Shown here one piece after another: positions 35,155 to 44,258 of a stretch of DNA of 64,000 nt. The notes beneath the pieces are model-generated. The model was not told the DNA's origin. It ran no database searches and worked only from the letters and a program-made list of their open reading frames with translations. A program made the translations under genes and the position numbers. The stretch's first letter is position 1. Each line of letters begins with the position of its first letter. Origin of the DNA: Acidiphilium iwatense (GTDB taxonomy: Bacteria; Pseudomonadota; Alphaproteobacteria; Acetobacterales; Acetobacteraceae); contig NZ_JAKGBZ010000009.1 in assembly GCF_021556475.1 (NCBI RefSeq), positions 49,504-113,503 on the forward strand. The letters run 5' to 3'.

Positions 35155-37515
35155 TTTGACCTTGATCCCGGCGTAGCCGCCGATCGGCGCGGCGGGACTG
35201 TAGGCGCGCGGGTTGGTGAGGTTGGGGACTTGCGCGACAAAGACGTTGCCGAGCGAGGCGAATCCGCCATAGGTGTAGTAGGTCGCGTTGAATGCGTTCT
35301 CGATGGTGCCGAAGACTTCGAGTTTCGGGGTGATGTGGTAACGGGTTGTCAGATCCGTCACGACGTAGCCGGGCAGCGGCTTGTTCAGATTTGCCTCGTC
35401 GCCGAACAGATAGCTCGACGTGACCGCGACGGCGGAGGCGCCGACGCTCCATTTCGGGGTGATCCGGTAATCCGCGCCGAACTTGATTTGATTGGCCGGA
35501 ATGCCGGGCAGGTGGTCGCCGGGGACGATGGCGATGTTGCCGCTGGAATCGGCGGCCGGATTGCCGCCGGCGGATTCGATGAAACCGTTGCGATAGGTCG
35601 CGCTGGTGAAGGAATAGTCGAGATAGGCGCGCCAGCGTCCGGCATGGAGATCAAGGCCGAGATCGACGCCCTGGCGCAGAACCTTGCCGATATTGCTGAA
35701 ATAGGCGCGGCCGATGGTGGGCGCGTTGATGAAGGCGATGTCGTCGGCGAGGACGGTGCGGTAGTAATCGGCCTGATAGCTCAGCGTGCCGCCGCCGATC
35801 AGTGCGGCGCCGCGCAGCCCGGCCTCCCAGGTGCGGGCGGTGACCTGCTTGAGATTGGGGTCGTTGGTGAAGAAATTGGCGAGGCTGCACGCATTCTGCG
35901 GCCCGGCGCAGGAGAGTTCCGCCGGGGTTGGATTGCGGTTCGCCTCGGAATAGCCGCCATAGACGGTCACTAACGGCGTGAGTTGGTAGGCGATGCCGAG
36001 CGCCGGATTCAGATGCGAGAAAAAATGTTGCCCGGTGAGCGTGCCGCCGCCTTGATCGTGGGTGGCGAGCTGGGCCGCGTTGATCCGCGCCGAGGCGGTG
36101 ACCGACAATTTTTGGGTGAGATCGAAGGTGTCGGAGGCGTAGACGCCGTAATAGGCGCTGCGGAAAAAGGCGCGGACCGGGACATTGGTGCCGGGTTCGT
36201 CGATCACGATGCCGGGGCCGACGAAAATGCGGGTGAGCGGCGTGATGCCGCCGATCAGGCCGACCGCGTCGAACTCGGTTGCCGAGCCGTCGAAGCTCAA
36301 CCCGGCGACCAGGTGGTTATGGCGCGAGAATAACGGCGCGGTATTGGTCCATTGGAGCGACGCGCCGTAGCCGTTGGTGTTGGTGCTTTCCTGGTCGAGC
36401 TCGGAGTAGAAATTCCCGGTCGCGAAGGCCGGGATCGGCACGCCGCCGCGCGTGGTGCTGAGAACGCCGGGTGCGGAACAGAGATAGGGTGAGCCGGAAT
36501 AGCACGGCAGGTCGTTCGGCGCGTTGCCGTTGGAGATTTTCTGCAGAAAATAATCGTAATAGGCGACCGCCTGGATCGCGTTGGCGGAATCGATCCGGTC
36601 GTTCAGCGAAATCGCGAATTTGGCATATCGGTTGCCCTGGAAATTCGGCGCGGTGTATTGCGCCGAAGGGTCGGCGGCGAGGAGCTGCACCGGCGCGGTG
36701 CCCGGACCGTTCAGCGCGGAATGGGCGAGGGTCAGGCTCATATGCAGCTCGGCGCGTGGGCCGCGCCAGCCGAGATTGGCATAGACATTCTGGATGCCCG
36801 ACGACTGGTCCTGGCGCCAGCCGCCCTCGTGGCGTTCGCTCGCCGCGACATAGGCCGAGACGTTGCCGCGTTGCACGCCATATTGCGCGTCGAGCTCGGC
36901 GCGGCCGAACGAGCCGCCGAGCGCCTCGATCTCGCCGCCGTGGTAATCGAAACCGTTTTTCAACTGGACATCGATGGCGCCGCCGAGCGCGTTCAGGCCG
37001 AAGACCGGGTTGGCATCCTCCACGGTGAGGGTGCGGATCGCGGGTTCGGGCAGCAGATCCCAGTTGACCGTGTCGCCGAAAGGTTCGTTGAAGCGCACGC
37101 CGTCGACATAGACCGCGAGACCCTCCGACGTGCCTTCGAGCGGCGAGATTTCGAAGCCGTGATAGAACAGGCTGGGCTGATACGGGTTGCCTGCGGTGTT
37201 GTCGAGATTGACGCCGGTGGCGTTGCGCTGGAGCGCGCGCAGCGCGTCGGGCGCGCCGTTGCGCGAAATCTCGCGCCGGCCGAGCACCTGCACCGCCTGG
37301 GCTGCCTTGGCGATGTCGATGCCCGAATTGGTCAAGGGCGACGTCTGGACGGTGATTCTCCTGATCTTGACGCTGCTGGCGGGGGCCGCGGGAATGATGA
37401 TCGGCGCGGGCGAGGACGTGGGGACGGTTTGCGCAAAAGCGGGCGCGATGCCGGTGCAGAAGATCAGGCCGATCCAGCCGGCGCGGCGTGCGGTCAGGTC
37501 GAAGACAGGTCGCAC
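35149..37515 (-). CDS. TonB-dependent outer-membrane receptor
   Basis: 788 residues. Signal peptide (WIGLIFCTGIAPAFAQ), a plug domain (about residues 60-190: AVQVLGRREISRNGAPDALR, NATGVNLDNTAGNPYQPSLF, GLNALGGAIDVQLKNGF) and a 22-strand barrel ending in GGYAGIKVKF with terminal Phe. It imports a metal complex or other ligand with TonB energy. The ligand is unknown; proximity to metal-efflux genes suggests a metal. It converges on the RND operon. Confidence 0.9.
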   Translation of the reverse strand: MRPVFDLTARRAGWIGLIFCTGIAPAFAQTVPTSSPAPIIIPAAPASSVKIRRITVQTSPLTNSGIDIAKAAQAVQVLGRREISRNGAPDALRALQRNATGVNLDNTAGNPYQPSLFYHGFEISPLEGTSEGLAVYVDGVRFNEPFGDTVNWDLLPEPAIRTLTVEDANPVFGLNALGGAIDVQLKNGFDYHGGEIEALGGSFGRAELDAQYGVQRGNVSAYVAASERHEGGWRQDQSSGIQNVYANLGWRGPRAELHMSLTLAHSALNGPGTAPVQLLAADPSAQYTAPNFQGNRYAKFAISLNDRIDSANAIQAVAYYDYFLQKISNGNAPNDLPCYSGSPYLCSAPGVLSTTRGGVPIPAFATGNFYSELDQESTNTNGYGASLQWTNTAPLFSRHNHLVAGLSFDGSATEFDAVGLIGGITPLTRIFVGPGIVIDEPGTNVPVRAFFRSAYYGVYASDTFDLTQKLSVTASARINAAQLATHDQGGGTLTGQHFFSHLNPALGIAYQLTPLVTVYGGYSEANRNPTPAELSCAGPQNACSLANFFTNDPNLKQVTARTWEAGLRGAALIGGGTLSYQADYYRTVLADDIAFINAPTIGRAYFSNIGKVLRQGVDLGLDLHAGRWRAYLDYSFTSATYRNGFIESAGGNPAADSSGNIAIVPGDHLPGIPANQIKFGADYRITPKWSVGASAVAVTSSYLFGDEANLNKPLPGYVVTDLTTRYHITPKLEVFGTIENAFNATYYTYGGFASLGNVFVAQVPNLTNPRAYSPAAPIGGYAGIKVKF

Positions 37516-37658
37516 GGCGGCGTTTCCTCATTTTCCCCTATGTTTTTGAGCGACATATGACGCAAACTCAAGATTCCACGCCAGATCATGTCGTGAAAAT
37601 CATGTTTGCCAGCACAACATTTGCGTGACCGGGCGCGGGATCCGGGCCATCCGTCCGG

Positions 37659-38309
37659 TCATGCGCGCGAAACCAATTCGCGCGGCGTGCGGTGATGCCG
37701 CAGCTCTCCGATGGCTTGGCGGATCACCTGGCCGCCGCCGACGATCGCGAGCGTGCCCATCACCAGCGCCACAACGAAATCCGGCCAGAAAGTGCTTGTG
37801 GCGAAGACGCCGAATGCGGCGAGCAGCACCGCGAGATTGCCGAGCGCGTCGTTACGCGAGCAGATCCAGACCGAGCGCATATTCGCGTCGCCGCCGCGAA
37901 ACCGCGAGAGCATCACGGCGACCCCCGCATTGGTCGCGAGCGCGAGAATCGCGATTCCGCTCATGATACCGGCATGGGGTATGTTGCCGGTCGTGGCGAG
38001 CCAAGCGGTGCTGGCCAGCACCCAGAGACCGAAGCCGAACATCGTGATGCCCTTCACGAGGGCAGCGCGCGCCCGCCAGGATAGCGCCATGCCGGCGACG
38101 CCGAGGCTGATGCCGTAATTCGCCGCATCGCCGAGAAAATCGAGCGCGTCGGCGCGCAGGGATGCCGAGCCGGCGGCGAGGCCGGCGCCGATCTCGATGG
38201 CGAACATCGCGACATTGAGCGCGAGTGCTGTCCAGAGCACCAGCCGCCAGCCGGGACGGAACGCGGCATCGGCGTCCGGGCCGGTCTCGCCGGGGCAGCA
38301 TCCGGTCAT
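37659..38309 (-). CDS. Cation diffusion facilitator family transporter
   Basis: 216-residue inner-membrane cation/proton antiporter of the short CDF type. The N-terminal MTGCCPGETGPD is followed by six helices. Helix 2 has ADALDFLGDAANY with paired aspartates, and helix 5 has CSRNDALGN, a variant of the usual HxxxD. There is no long cytosolic C-terminal domain. Likely exports Zn, Co or a similar ion. Divergent from a MerR regulator. Confidence 0.83.
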   Translation of the reverse strand: MTGCCPGETGPDADAAFRPGWRLVLWTALALNVAMFAIEIGAGLAAGSASLRADALDFLGDAANYGISLGVAGMALSWRARAALVKGITMFGFGLWVLASTAWLATTGNIPHAGIMSGIAILALATNAGVAVMLSRFRGGDANMRSVWICSRNDALGNLAVLLAAFGVFATSTFWPDFVVALVMGTLAIVGGGQVIRQAIGELRHHRTPRELVSRA

Positions 38310-38339
38310 TTCTATCTCGACCGATCGTTCATCCCTCCC

Positions 38340-38369
38340 ATATGCACCTTACAGCAACTATAGGGTCAA
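38340..38369 (-). promoter_or_regulatory. MerR-type promoter/operator of the CDF gene
   Basis: On the minus strand TTGACC (38364-38369) is the -35 and GCATAT (38340-38345) the -10, with an unusually long 18-base spacer as in MerR-controlled promoters. The spacer holds a dyad at 38346-38366 (arms ACCTTACAG and CTATAGGGT around CAA), like CadR/PbrR/ZntR sites. Confidence 0.65.
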
Positions 38370-38372
38370 GCG

Positions 38373-38786
38373 ATGAGCGATCAGAGCATCACCATCGGCG
38401 CGCTGGCGCGGGCGGCCGGGACGACGCCGGCAACGATTCGCTGGTATGAGGGTATCGGCATGTTACCCGCGCCGGCGCGCAGCGCGGGCAATTACCGGCT
38501 CTACGGCCCCGAGCATGTTGCGCGGCTCGGACTTATCCGCCGCTGTCGGGATTTGGGGTTCAGCCTCGATGCGGTGCGGACGCTCCTGAACCGCACCGAA
38601 AACGAGGAGGGGGATTGCGCGGATATCACCGCGATCGCGCGTGACCGCCTGGCCGAACTGGACCGCAAGATCGCCGATCTGACGGCGCTGCGGAGGGAGC
38701 TGTCCCGGATGATCGACAGTTGCGCGGGCGGGACGATCGCGGCGTGCCGGATCGTCGAAGCGCTGTCGCCGGTTTCGCGGAGCTAA
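38373..38786 (+). CDS. MerR family metal-responsive regulator
   Basis: 137 residues. The N-terminal HTH ([40 protein letters not shown]) is typical MerR. The C-terminal [15 protein letters not shown], plus the cysteine in [12 protein letters not shown], match the metal-binding loop of the ZntR/CadR/PbrR branch, suggesting a divalent-metal sensor. It shares a promoter region with the divergent CDF gene. The 3' end overlaps the purA stop region by 4 bases. Confidence 0.87.
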   Translation: MSDQSITIGALARAAGTTPATIRWYEGIGMLPAPARSAGNYRLYGPEHVARLGLIRRCRDLGFSLDAVRTLLNRTENEEGDCADITAIARDRLAELDRKIADLTALRRELSRMIDSCAGGTIAACRIVEALSPVSRS

Positions 38787-40072
38787 TCGGCGAACGGATC
38801 GGTCATCAGGATGGTGTCGTCGCGCTCCGGGCTGGTGGAGAGCAGGGTGACCGGGCATTCGACCAGTTCCTCGATGCGGCGGATGTATTTGATCGCCTGG
38901 GCCGGAAGCTCGGCGTAGGAGCGTGCGCCGCGCGTCGAGCCGGACCAGCCTTCGATGGTTTCGTATATTGGTTCGGCTTTCGCCTGGGCGGCAGCGCCCG
39001 GCGGCAGATGGCGGTATTCTGCTCCGTCGATGCGATAGCCGATGCCGATTTTCAGTTCCTGCATCTGGTCGAGCACGTCGAGCTTGGTCAGCGCGAGACC
39101 CTGGATGCCGCCGACCTTGACCGCCTGGCGGACCAGGGCGGCATCGAACCAGCCGCAGCGGCGGGCGCGGCCGGTGACGGTACCGAATTCATGGCCGCGC
39201 TCGCCGAGCAGCCGGCCGGTGGCGTCGCTGAGTTCGGTGGGGAACGGACCGGAGCCGACCCTGGTGCAATAGGCCTTGGCGATACCGAGCACGCGGCCCA
39301 CCGCGTCCGGTCCGAGGCCCGCGCCGGCGGCGGCCTGACCGGCGACGGTGTTGGACGAGGTGACGTAGGGGTAGGTGCCATGATCGACATCGAGCATCAC
39401 CGCCTGCGCGCCCTCGAACAGGATGCGGGCACCGGATTTGCGGGCCTCGGCGAGACGTTCCCAGACCGGCTCGGCGAAGGGCAGGATTTGCGGCGCGAGG
39501 GCGATGAGGTCGTTGCGGAGCGTCTGCTTTTCGAACGTTTCGGCGCCCAGTCCGGCGAGCAGGGTGTTGTGGTGGAGCAGAAGCTCGTCGAGCCGCCAGT
39601 CGAGCGTCTCGGGTTCGGCGAGATCGCAGACGCGGATCGCCCGGCGGGCGACCTTGTCCTCATAGGCGGGACCGATACCGCGCCCGGTGGTGCCGATGCG
39701 GCGTTCGCCGCGCGCGGCCTCGCGGGCGCGGTCGATCGCGGCGTGGACCGGCAGGATCAGCGGCGCGTTGTCGGCGATGCGCAGCGTCTCGGGCGTGATG
39801 TGCAGTCCCTGGTCGCGCATCCGCTCGATTTCGAGAAGGAGTGCCGAGGGGTCGATCACCACGCCGTTGCCGATGATGCCGAGCTTGCCGCGCACCAGAC
39901 CGGAGGGGAGCAGCGAGAGCTTGTAGGTCTGATTGCCGACGACCAGGGTATGGCCGGCATTATGGCCGCCCTGGAAGCGCACCACGATATCGGCGCGGGA
40001 GGCCAGCCAGTCGACCACCTTGCCCTTGCCCTCGTCGCCCCATTGCGCGCCGATGATGGTGACATTCGCCAT
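38783..40072 (-). CDS. purA: Adenylosuccinate synthetase
   Basis: 429 residues, GTP-dependent synthesis of adenylosuccinate from IMP and aspartate in AMP biosynthesis. The P-loop-like [15 protein letters not shown] is at residues 8-22 with catalytic D13, and GGHNAGHT carries the catalytic histidine. The late [11 protein letters not shown] and the GTP-binding LTKLDVLDQ are also present. It lies 3 bases after hisZ in the same direction, so the two are probably co-transcribed. Confidence 0.97.
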   Translation of the reverse strand: MANVTIIGAQWGDEGKGKVVDWLASRADIVVRFQGGHNAGHTLVVGNQTYKLSLLPSGLVRGKLGIIGNGVVIDPSALLLEIERMRDQGLHITPETLRIADNAPLILPVHAAIDRAREAARGERRIGTTGRGIGPAYEDKVARRAIRVCDLAEPETLDWRLDELLLHHNTLLAGLGAETFEKQTLRNDLIALAPQILPFAEPVWERLAEARKSGARILFEGAQAVMLDVDHGTYPYVTSSNTVAGQAAAGAGLGPDAVGRVLGIAKAYCTRVGSGPFPTELSDATGRLLGERGHEFGTVTGRARRCGWFDAALVRQAVKVGGIQGLALTKLDVLDQMQELKIGIGYRIDGAEYRHLPPGAAAQAKAEPIYETIEGWSGSTRGARSYAELPAQAIKYIRRIEELVECPVTLLSTSPERDDTILMTDPFAD

Positions 40073-40075
40073 GGT

Positions 40076-41221
40076 TCAGTGTCCTTCGATCGGGGTGGCG
40101 CGGTCGCCGCGCCAGAGATGGGTGCAGCCGAGGCGGAGCGCTTCGGCTTCGGTGTCGGCTTCGGTGTCGGCTTCGGTGAGGCCGGCGATGGTGGCGTAGC
40201 CTTCGGCGCGTGCGGCGGCGGCGGCGTCCGGTGGCGTTCCAGCGGGGAGATAGAGACGCGGGCGCAGTGCGGGGCGCGGGGCGGAACGCAGAATCGTGTC
40301 GGGGTAGAGGGTGATTCCGGTGGCGGATTCGCCGTTGTCGCACAGGTAGCGGCCGCCCCGGCCGAGTTCGGCCTGCCGGCCGGGCGCGAAAATCGTGACC
40401 GCGATTCCGGTGTGGTAGCGATAGCCGCGGAATTCCACCGGATCGATGGTGAGGCGCAGAGTTGGGGCGAGATGGCGGATCGCCGCCACGGTCGCGGCGA
40501 GGCGATCGGCCATCGGGCGGATGGCGCTGGGCAGGACGATTTTTTCCAGCGCGGCGAGGGCCGAATCGGCCGTGCCGGCGGCATTCAGCAAAGCCAGGAG
40601 CGTGGGCGCGAGCGTGCCGCCGTGGGCGGCGATGCCGGCGGCGTCCTTGCGGTCGAGCGCGCGCGTCAGGGCGGCGTGGTTGGTGGCGTCGCCGAGCAAA
40701 GCGGGGATCAGCGGCGGCATGGTGAGGTCGATGCTGATCGCGCCGATGCCGGCGGCGGCGAGGGCGGCAGCGGCGACGGCGACGGTTTCGGCGTCGGCCT
40801 CGGGCCGGTCGGGGCCGATCAGTTCGATGCCGGCCTGAGCGACCTGGCGTTCCGGGGCGCGCTGCGAGCCGCGCACCAGAAGGCATTGCCCGGCATAGGC
40901 GAGGCGAAGCGGGCGCGGCGCCGCGGCAAGCCTTGTGGTGGCGATGCGCGCGATCTGCGGGGTGGTGTCGGCGCGCAGGCCCATCATGCGCTGGGATTCC
41001 GGGTCCATGAAGCGATAGGTCTGGTCGGCGACCGCAGCACCTGAGCCGGCGAACAGGGTGGATTCGAACTCGACCAGGGGTGGCTTGACCCGCTGGTAGC
41101 CATGCGCGCCGAAGCTGGCGGTGAGGGTTTCGGTCAGCCGCGCCTCGAATTCGGCGTCGGGCGGCAGAAGATCGGTGAAGCCTGAGGGCAACAGAGCGGG
41201 GTGGGGCAGATCCTCGGTCAT
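40076..41221 (-). CDS. hisZ: ATP phosphoribosyltransferase regulatory subunit
   Basis: 381-residue HisRS-like, non-tRNA-charging partner of short-form HisG in histidine synthesis. It shows class II synthetase motifs (GYQRVKPPLVEFESTLF, RADTTPQIARIATTRL) and the late AELGRGGRYLCDNGESATGI. The ATG ending at 41221 begins MTEDLPHPALLPSGFTDLLP, the family's usual N terminus. The C-terminal region carries a short tandem EADTEADTEA repeat from a 12-base DNA repeat. Paired with purA, a common alphaproteobacterial arrangement. Confidence 0.92.
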   Translation of the reverse strand: MTEDLPHPALLPSGFTDLLPPDAEFEARLTETLTASFGAHGYQRVKPPLVEFESTLFAGSGAAVADQTYRFMDPESQRMMGLRADTTPQIARIATTRLAAAPRPLRLAYAGQCLLVRGSQRAPERQVAQAGIELIGPDRPEADAETVAVAAAALAAAGIGAISIDLTMPPLIPALLGDATNHAALTRALDRKDAAGIAAHGGTLAPTLLALLNAAGTADSALAALEKIVLPSAIRPMADRLAATVAAIRHLAPTLRLTIDPVEFRGYRYHTGIAVTIFAPGRQAELGRGGRYLCDNGESATGITLYPDTILRSAPRPALRPRLYLPAGTPPDAAAAARAEGYATIAGLTEADTEADTEAEALRLGCTHLWRGDRATPIEGH

Positions 41222-41335
41222 TCCGGCATTTCCAGTGGACGCGGGCGTATAGCACCGGCTTTGGCGCGGGCCAATTCGGGCTGGCAACGGGGTTCGGGTT
41301 GTGGCAGGTTGTGCAACCTTAACGGGTAGTCTGCA

Positions 41336-42793
41336 ATGCTGTTCAACTCTTCCGTTTTCGTCATGGGGTTCCTGCCGGCGTTTCTGGTCGGCTTCGCGCT
41401 GGCGGGGTGGCGGTTCGGCGCGCGGGCGGCGCTGGGCTTTCTGCTGCTGGCGAGCCTGTTTTTCTACGCGTGGTGGAAGCCGGTGTTTTTGCCGTTGCTG
41501 GTGGGGTCGATCGTCGGGAATTATGCGATCGTTCAGATTATGCGGACCGCGCGGCGGCGCAAGGCGTGGCTGGTGTCCGGATTGGCGGCGAATCTCGGCC
41601 TGCTCGGGTGGTTCAAGTATGCCGGGCTGTTCGCCGCGACCGGGGCGGCGGTTCTGGGCGTCAGACTGCCCGATCTTGGCATCATCCTGCCGCTGGGGAT
41701 CAGTTTTTTCACCTTCCAACAGGTGATGTTTCTGGTCGATAGCTATCGTGGCGAGGCGCCGTCGTGCGGGTTTCTGGATTATGCGTGTTTCGTGGGGTTT
41801 TTCGCGCACCTGATCGCCGGGCCGATCGTGCGGCCGCGCGAGATCATCCCGCAATTCGCCCGCCACGACGGGCGGGTGCGCCAGGCCGATCTGGTCGCGG
41901 GGATCGAGATTTTTCTGCTCGGGTTGGCCAAGAAGCTGGTGCTGGCCGATAGCCTCGCGAAATTCGCCGATCCGGGTTTCCGGGCGGCGGGTGCGGGGCA
42001 TCAATTGTCGCTCGTCGAGGCATGGGTGGCATTATTGGCCTACGGAGCACAAATCTATTTCGACTTTTCCGGCTATTCGGACATGGCGATCGGGTTGGCG
42101 CGGATGGTGGGGATCGGGTTTCCGCTGAATTTCCGCAGCCCCTATCAGGCGCGCGACATCAGCGATTTCTGGCGACGCTGGAACATCACGTTGTCGGTGT
42201 TTCTGCGCGACTATTTATATATCCCGCTCGGCGGCAACCGGCGCGGCGAGGCGCGCCGCAATGCCAATCTGATGATCACCATGCTGCTCGGCGGGCTGTG
42301 GCACGGGGCGGCGTGGAGTTTCATGCTGTGGGGCGGACTGCACGGGGTTTATCTGGTCGTGCATCACCAATGGCGGCGCACCGGGTGGCGTCTGTCGGGT
42401 GCGGTGGTGCAGGCGATTACGCTGTTCGCGGTGCTGATCGCCTGGGTTCCGTTCCGGGCCGGAACGATGCGGGCGTGCTGGATCATGCTGCGCGGGCTGG
42501 CCGGGTTGGGCGGGGTGTTGTTGCCGGCGATGATCGTCAGGGCGATGCCGGTTTTGCGGCTGGTGGCGCGGCCGGTCGCGGTGCTGCCCTGGCTGGGCGC
42601 CGCGCGGACCATGAGCGTGGTGCAGGGCTCGGCTTTGCTGGTGCTGGCCTGGGGGATCATTCTGCTGGCGCCCGATATTCATAGCCTGCGGGTGCGGGGC
42701 AGAAACGCGGCGCTGGTGGCTGGGTTCGCCTTCACCGTGCAGGCGCTGTTTTTTGCGCCGTTCGCGCGGCCGTTCATTTATTTCCAGTTCTGA
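41336..42793 (+). CDS. MBOAT family O-acyltransferase
   Basis: 485-residue multi-span acyltransferase of the AlgI/DltB-like MBOAT family, moving acyl groups across the membrane to an exported polymer. Visible are CFVGFFAHLIAGPIVRPREI, FWRRWNITLSVFLRDYLYI, PLGGNRRG and GGLWHGAAWSFMLWGGLHG with the catalytic histidine. About 12 hydrophobic segments. Its stop overlaps the next gene by one base, so the two probably work together. Confidence 0.9.
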   Translation: MLFNSSVFVMGFLPAFLVGFALAGWRFGARAALGFLLLASLFFYAWWKPVFLPLLVGSIVGNYAIVQIMRTARRRKAWLVSGLAANLGLLGWFKYAGLFAATGAAVLGVRLPDLGIILPLGISFFTFQQVMFLVDSYRGEAPSCGFLDYACFVGFFAHLIAGPIVRPREIIPQFARHDGRVRQADLVAGIEIFLLGLAKKLVLADSLAKFADPGFRAAGAGHQLSLVEAWVALLAYGAQIYFDFSGYSDMAIGLARMVGIGFPLNFRSPYQARDISDFWRRWNITLSVFLRDYLYIPLGGNRRGEARRNANLMITMLLGGLWHGAAWSFMLWGGLHGVYLVVHHQWRRTGWRLSGAVVQAITLFAVLIAWVPFRAGTMRACWIMLRGLAGLGGVLLPAMIVRAMPVLRLVARPVAVLPWLGAARTMSVVQGSALLVLAWGIILLAPDIHSLRVRGRNAALVAGFAFTVQALFFAPFARPFIYFQF

Positions 42794-43890
42794 TGCGGCG
42801 GTTGATCCTGTGCGGGTTAGCGTCGCTGGGGTTGTATTTCGCGGCGTTCGGGCTGGTGCTGGACCGGCCGCTGTCGCTCGGGCTGCTGCGGCTGGAGATG
42901 CGCCAGAAGCTGGCGCGCGGCGCGCGTCTGGCATCGCCGAAACTGGTGATCCTGGCGGGATCGAACGGGCCGTTTTCCCATTCGTGCCGGGTGATCGGCA
43001 CGATGCTGCGGATGCCGTGCGAGAATGCCGGAATCGCGGTGGGGGTCGGGCTCGACGATCTGTTCGCGCGCTGGGCGAGGCTGCTGCGGCCCGGCGATGT
43101 CGTGTATCTGCCGATGGAGGTGCAGCAATACGGGGTGACGCGCGCGCAGAACCGGATGGATGTGGATGGGGCGATCCTGTTCCGCCACGACCGGGCGCTG
43201 CTGTGGCGGCTGGGGATTGACCGGGCGTTGGGCGGCGCGTTTTTCAACACCATGCCGGATGGGCTGGAGGCGATCGCCGAAATGGCGGCCCATGCGGCCG
43301 GGTTCGGCCATCCGCGCGCGATGCTGGCCACGCAATATGACCGGCAAGGCGACCGGATCGGCACCACCCTGGCGACCGCCGACACCGCGTTTCTGCTGAC
43401 GCTGCATCGGACCGAACCGAAGGCGCTGGCGATAACCCATGGTTATGGCACGCGGCTGATCGCGCGCTTCGTTCGCGAGGAGACCAGGCGCGGGGTTGTG
43501 GTGATCGGCGGGTTGCCAAGCGATTTCGATACGGTGCGGCTACCGCGCGCGGATATCGCGGCGATCCGGGCGGCGTATGCAAAGAATGGCGGGCGTTTCA
43601 TTGAACTGGCGAATCGGAGCCGGTATCCGCGCGCCGATTTTTACGACAGCGAGGATCATCTGGCGCAGCCTTGTCAGTATTGGCATTCGATGCTGGTGGC
43701 ACGCGCATTGGCGGCGATGCTGCGGCGGCGCGTTGTTGCGCCGTCGGTGACGCTGCGAAGGCTGGCGGCGACGTGCCCGTCCTTTACCGCGAGTCATTGG
43801 ATGCGGACGGTGCCGCCTGTCGTGATTGCGGTGGGATTGGCGAAGCCTGGGACGGCAAAAGGCAGATCGACCGACGTGGTGAGCCGGTAG
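42793..43890 (+). CDS. SGNH-like partner of MBOAT acyltransferase
   Basis: 365 residues. An N-terminal signal anchor (LILCGLASLGLYFAAFGLVL) is followed by a hydrolase-like domain with block I VILAGSNGPFSHSCRV and a late FYDSEDHLAQPCQYWHSM that fits a D-x-x-H block, as in AlgX/AlgJ or DltD-type partners of MBOAT proteins. I infer acyl transfer to a surface polysaccharide. The last ~97 bases overlap the convergent Tad gene, so the true C terminus may be unusual. Confidence 0.62.
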   Translation: MRRLILCGLASLGLYFAAFGLVLDRPLSLGLLRLEMRQKLARGARLASPKLVILAGSNGPFSHSCRVIGTMLRMPCENAGIAVGVGLDDLFARWARLLRPGDVVYLPMEVQQYGVTRAQNRMDVDGAILFRHDRALLWRLGIDRALGGAFFNTMPDGLEAIAEMAAHAAGFGHPRAMLATQYDRQGDRIGTTLATADTAFLLTLHRTEPKALAITHGYGTRLIARFVREETRRGVVVIGGLPSDFDTVRLPRADIAAIRAAYAKNGGRFIELANRSRYPRADFYDSEDHLAQPCQYWHSMLVARALAAMLRRRVVAPSVTLRRLAATCPSFTASHWMRTVPPVVIAVGLAKPGTAKGRSTDVVSR

Positions 43891-44258
43891 GTGACCATGG
43901 TTTCCGGCGTGCCGGTCGGGCAGGTTCCGTTGCTGGCGGAAGGCGTGCTCGATCCGTCGGGTTGCAGGCATTCCTGGGGCGGGGTTTGCGGGTAGGTCGC
44001 GGCCATGCCGATGGGGGCGATGGCGGTCCGGTTGATCGCGCCGAGCAGGGTTTGCAGATCCTGGATATTGGTCGCGTCGTTCGGGTTGCTCCAGGCGAAG
44101 TAGTACAGCGTGTGCAGCGCGGCATCGGTCTGGTAGCGCGCGGCGAGGGCGAACAGCCCATCCCACGCGCCGAGGGTGAGCGGGATGAGAAAGAACGCGC
44201 TGACCAGGGCGACTTCGACGCTGACGCTGCCGCGTTTGTCGCCGACGCGGGATTTCAT
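43794..44258 (-). CDS. TadE-like pilus assembly protein
   Basis: 154 residues. The N-terminal KRGSVSVEVALVSAFFLIPL with the conserved glutamate, then a transmembrane helix, is the TadE minor-pseudopilin signature. The C-terminal part is secreted and Thr/Pro-rich. The start overlaps the stop of the upstream TadE gene (ATGA). Its 3' end overlaps the convergent SGNH gene by about 97 bases. Confidence 0.75.
   Translation of the reverse strand: MKSRVGDKRGSVSVEVALVSAFFLIPLTLGAWDGLFALAARYQTDAALHTLYYFAWSNPNDATNIQDLQTLLGAINRTAIAPIGMAATYPQTPPQECLQPDGSSTPSASNGTCPTGTPETMVTYRLTTSVDLPFAVPGFANPTAITTGGTVRIQ

Noticed and set aside
31140..35270. A 1376-codon open frame on the minus strand opposite the RND operon
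   Set aside because: Antisense open frame caused by high GC and codon bias; the product is R/H/Q-rich and shows no domain, while the plus strand has three clear genes.
37516..37658. Possible riboswitch upstream of the TonB receptor
   Set aside because: The leader is short and lacks the conserved cobalamin or other riboswitch boxes.
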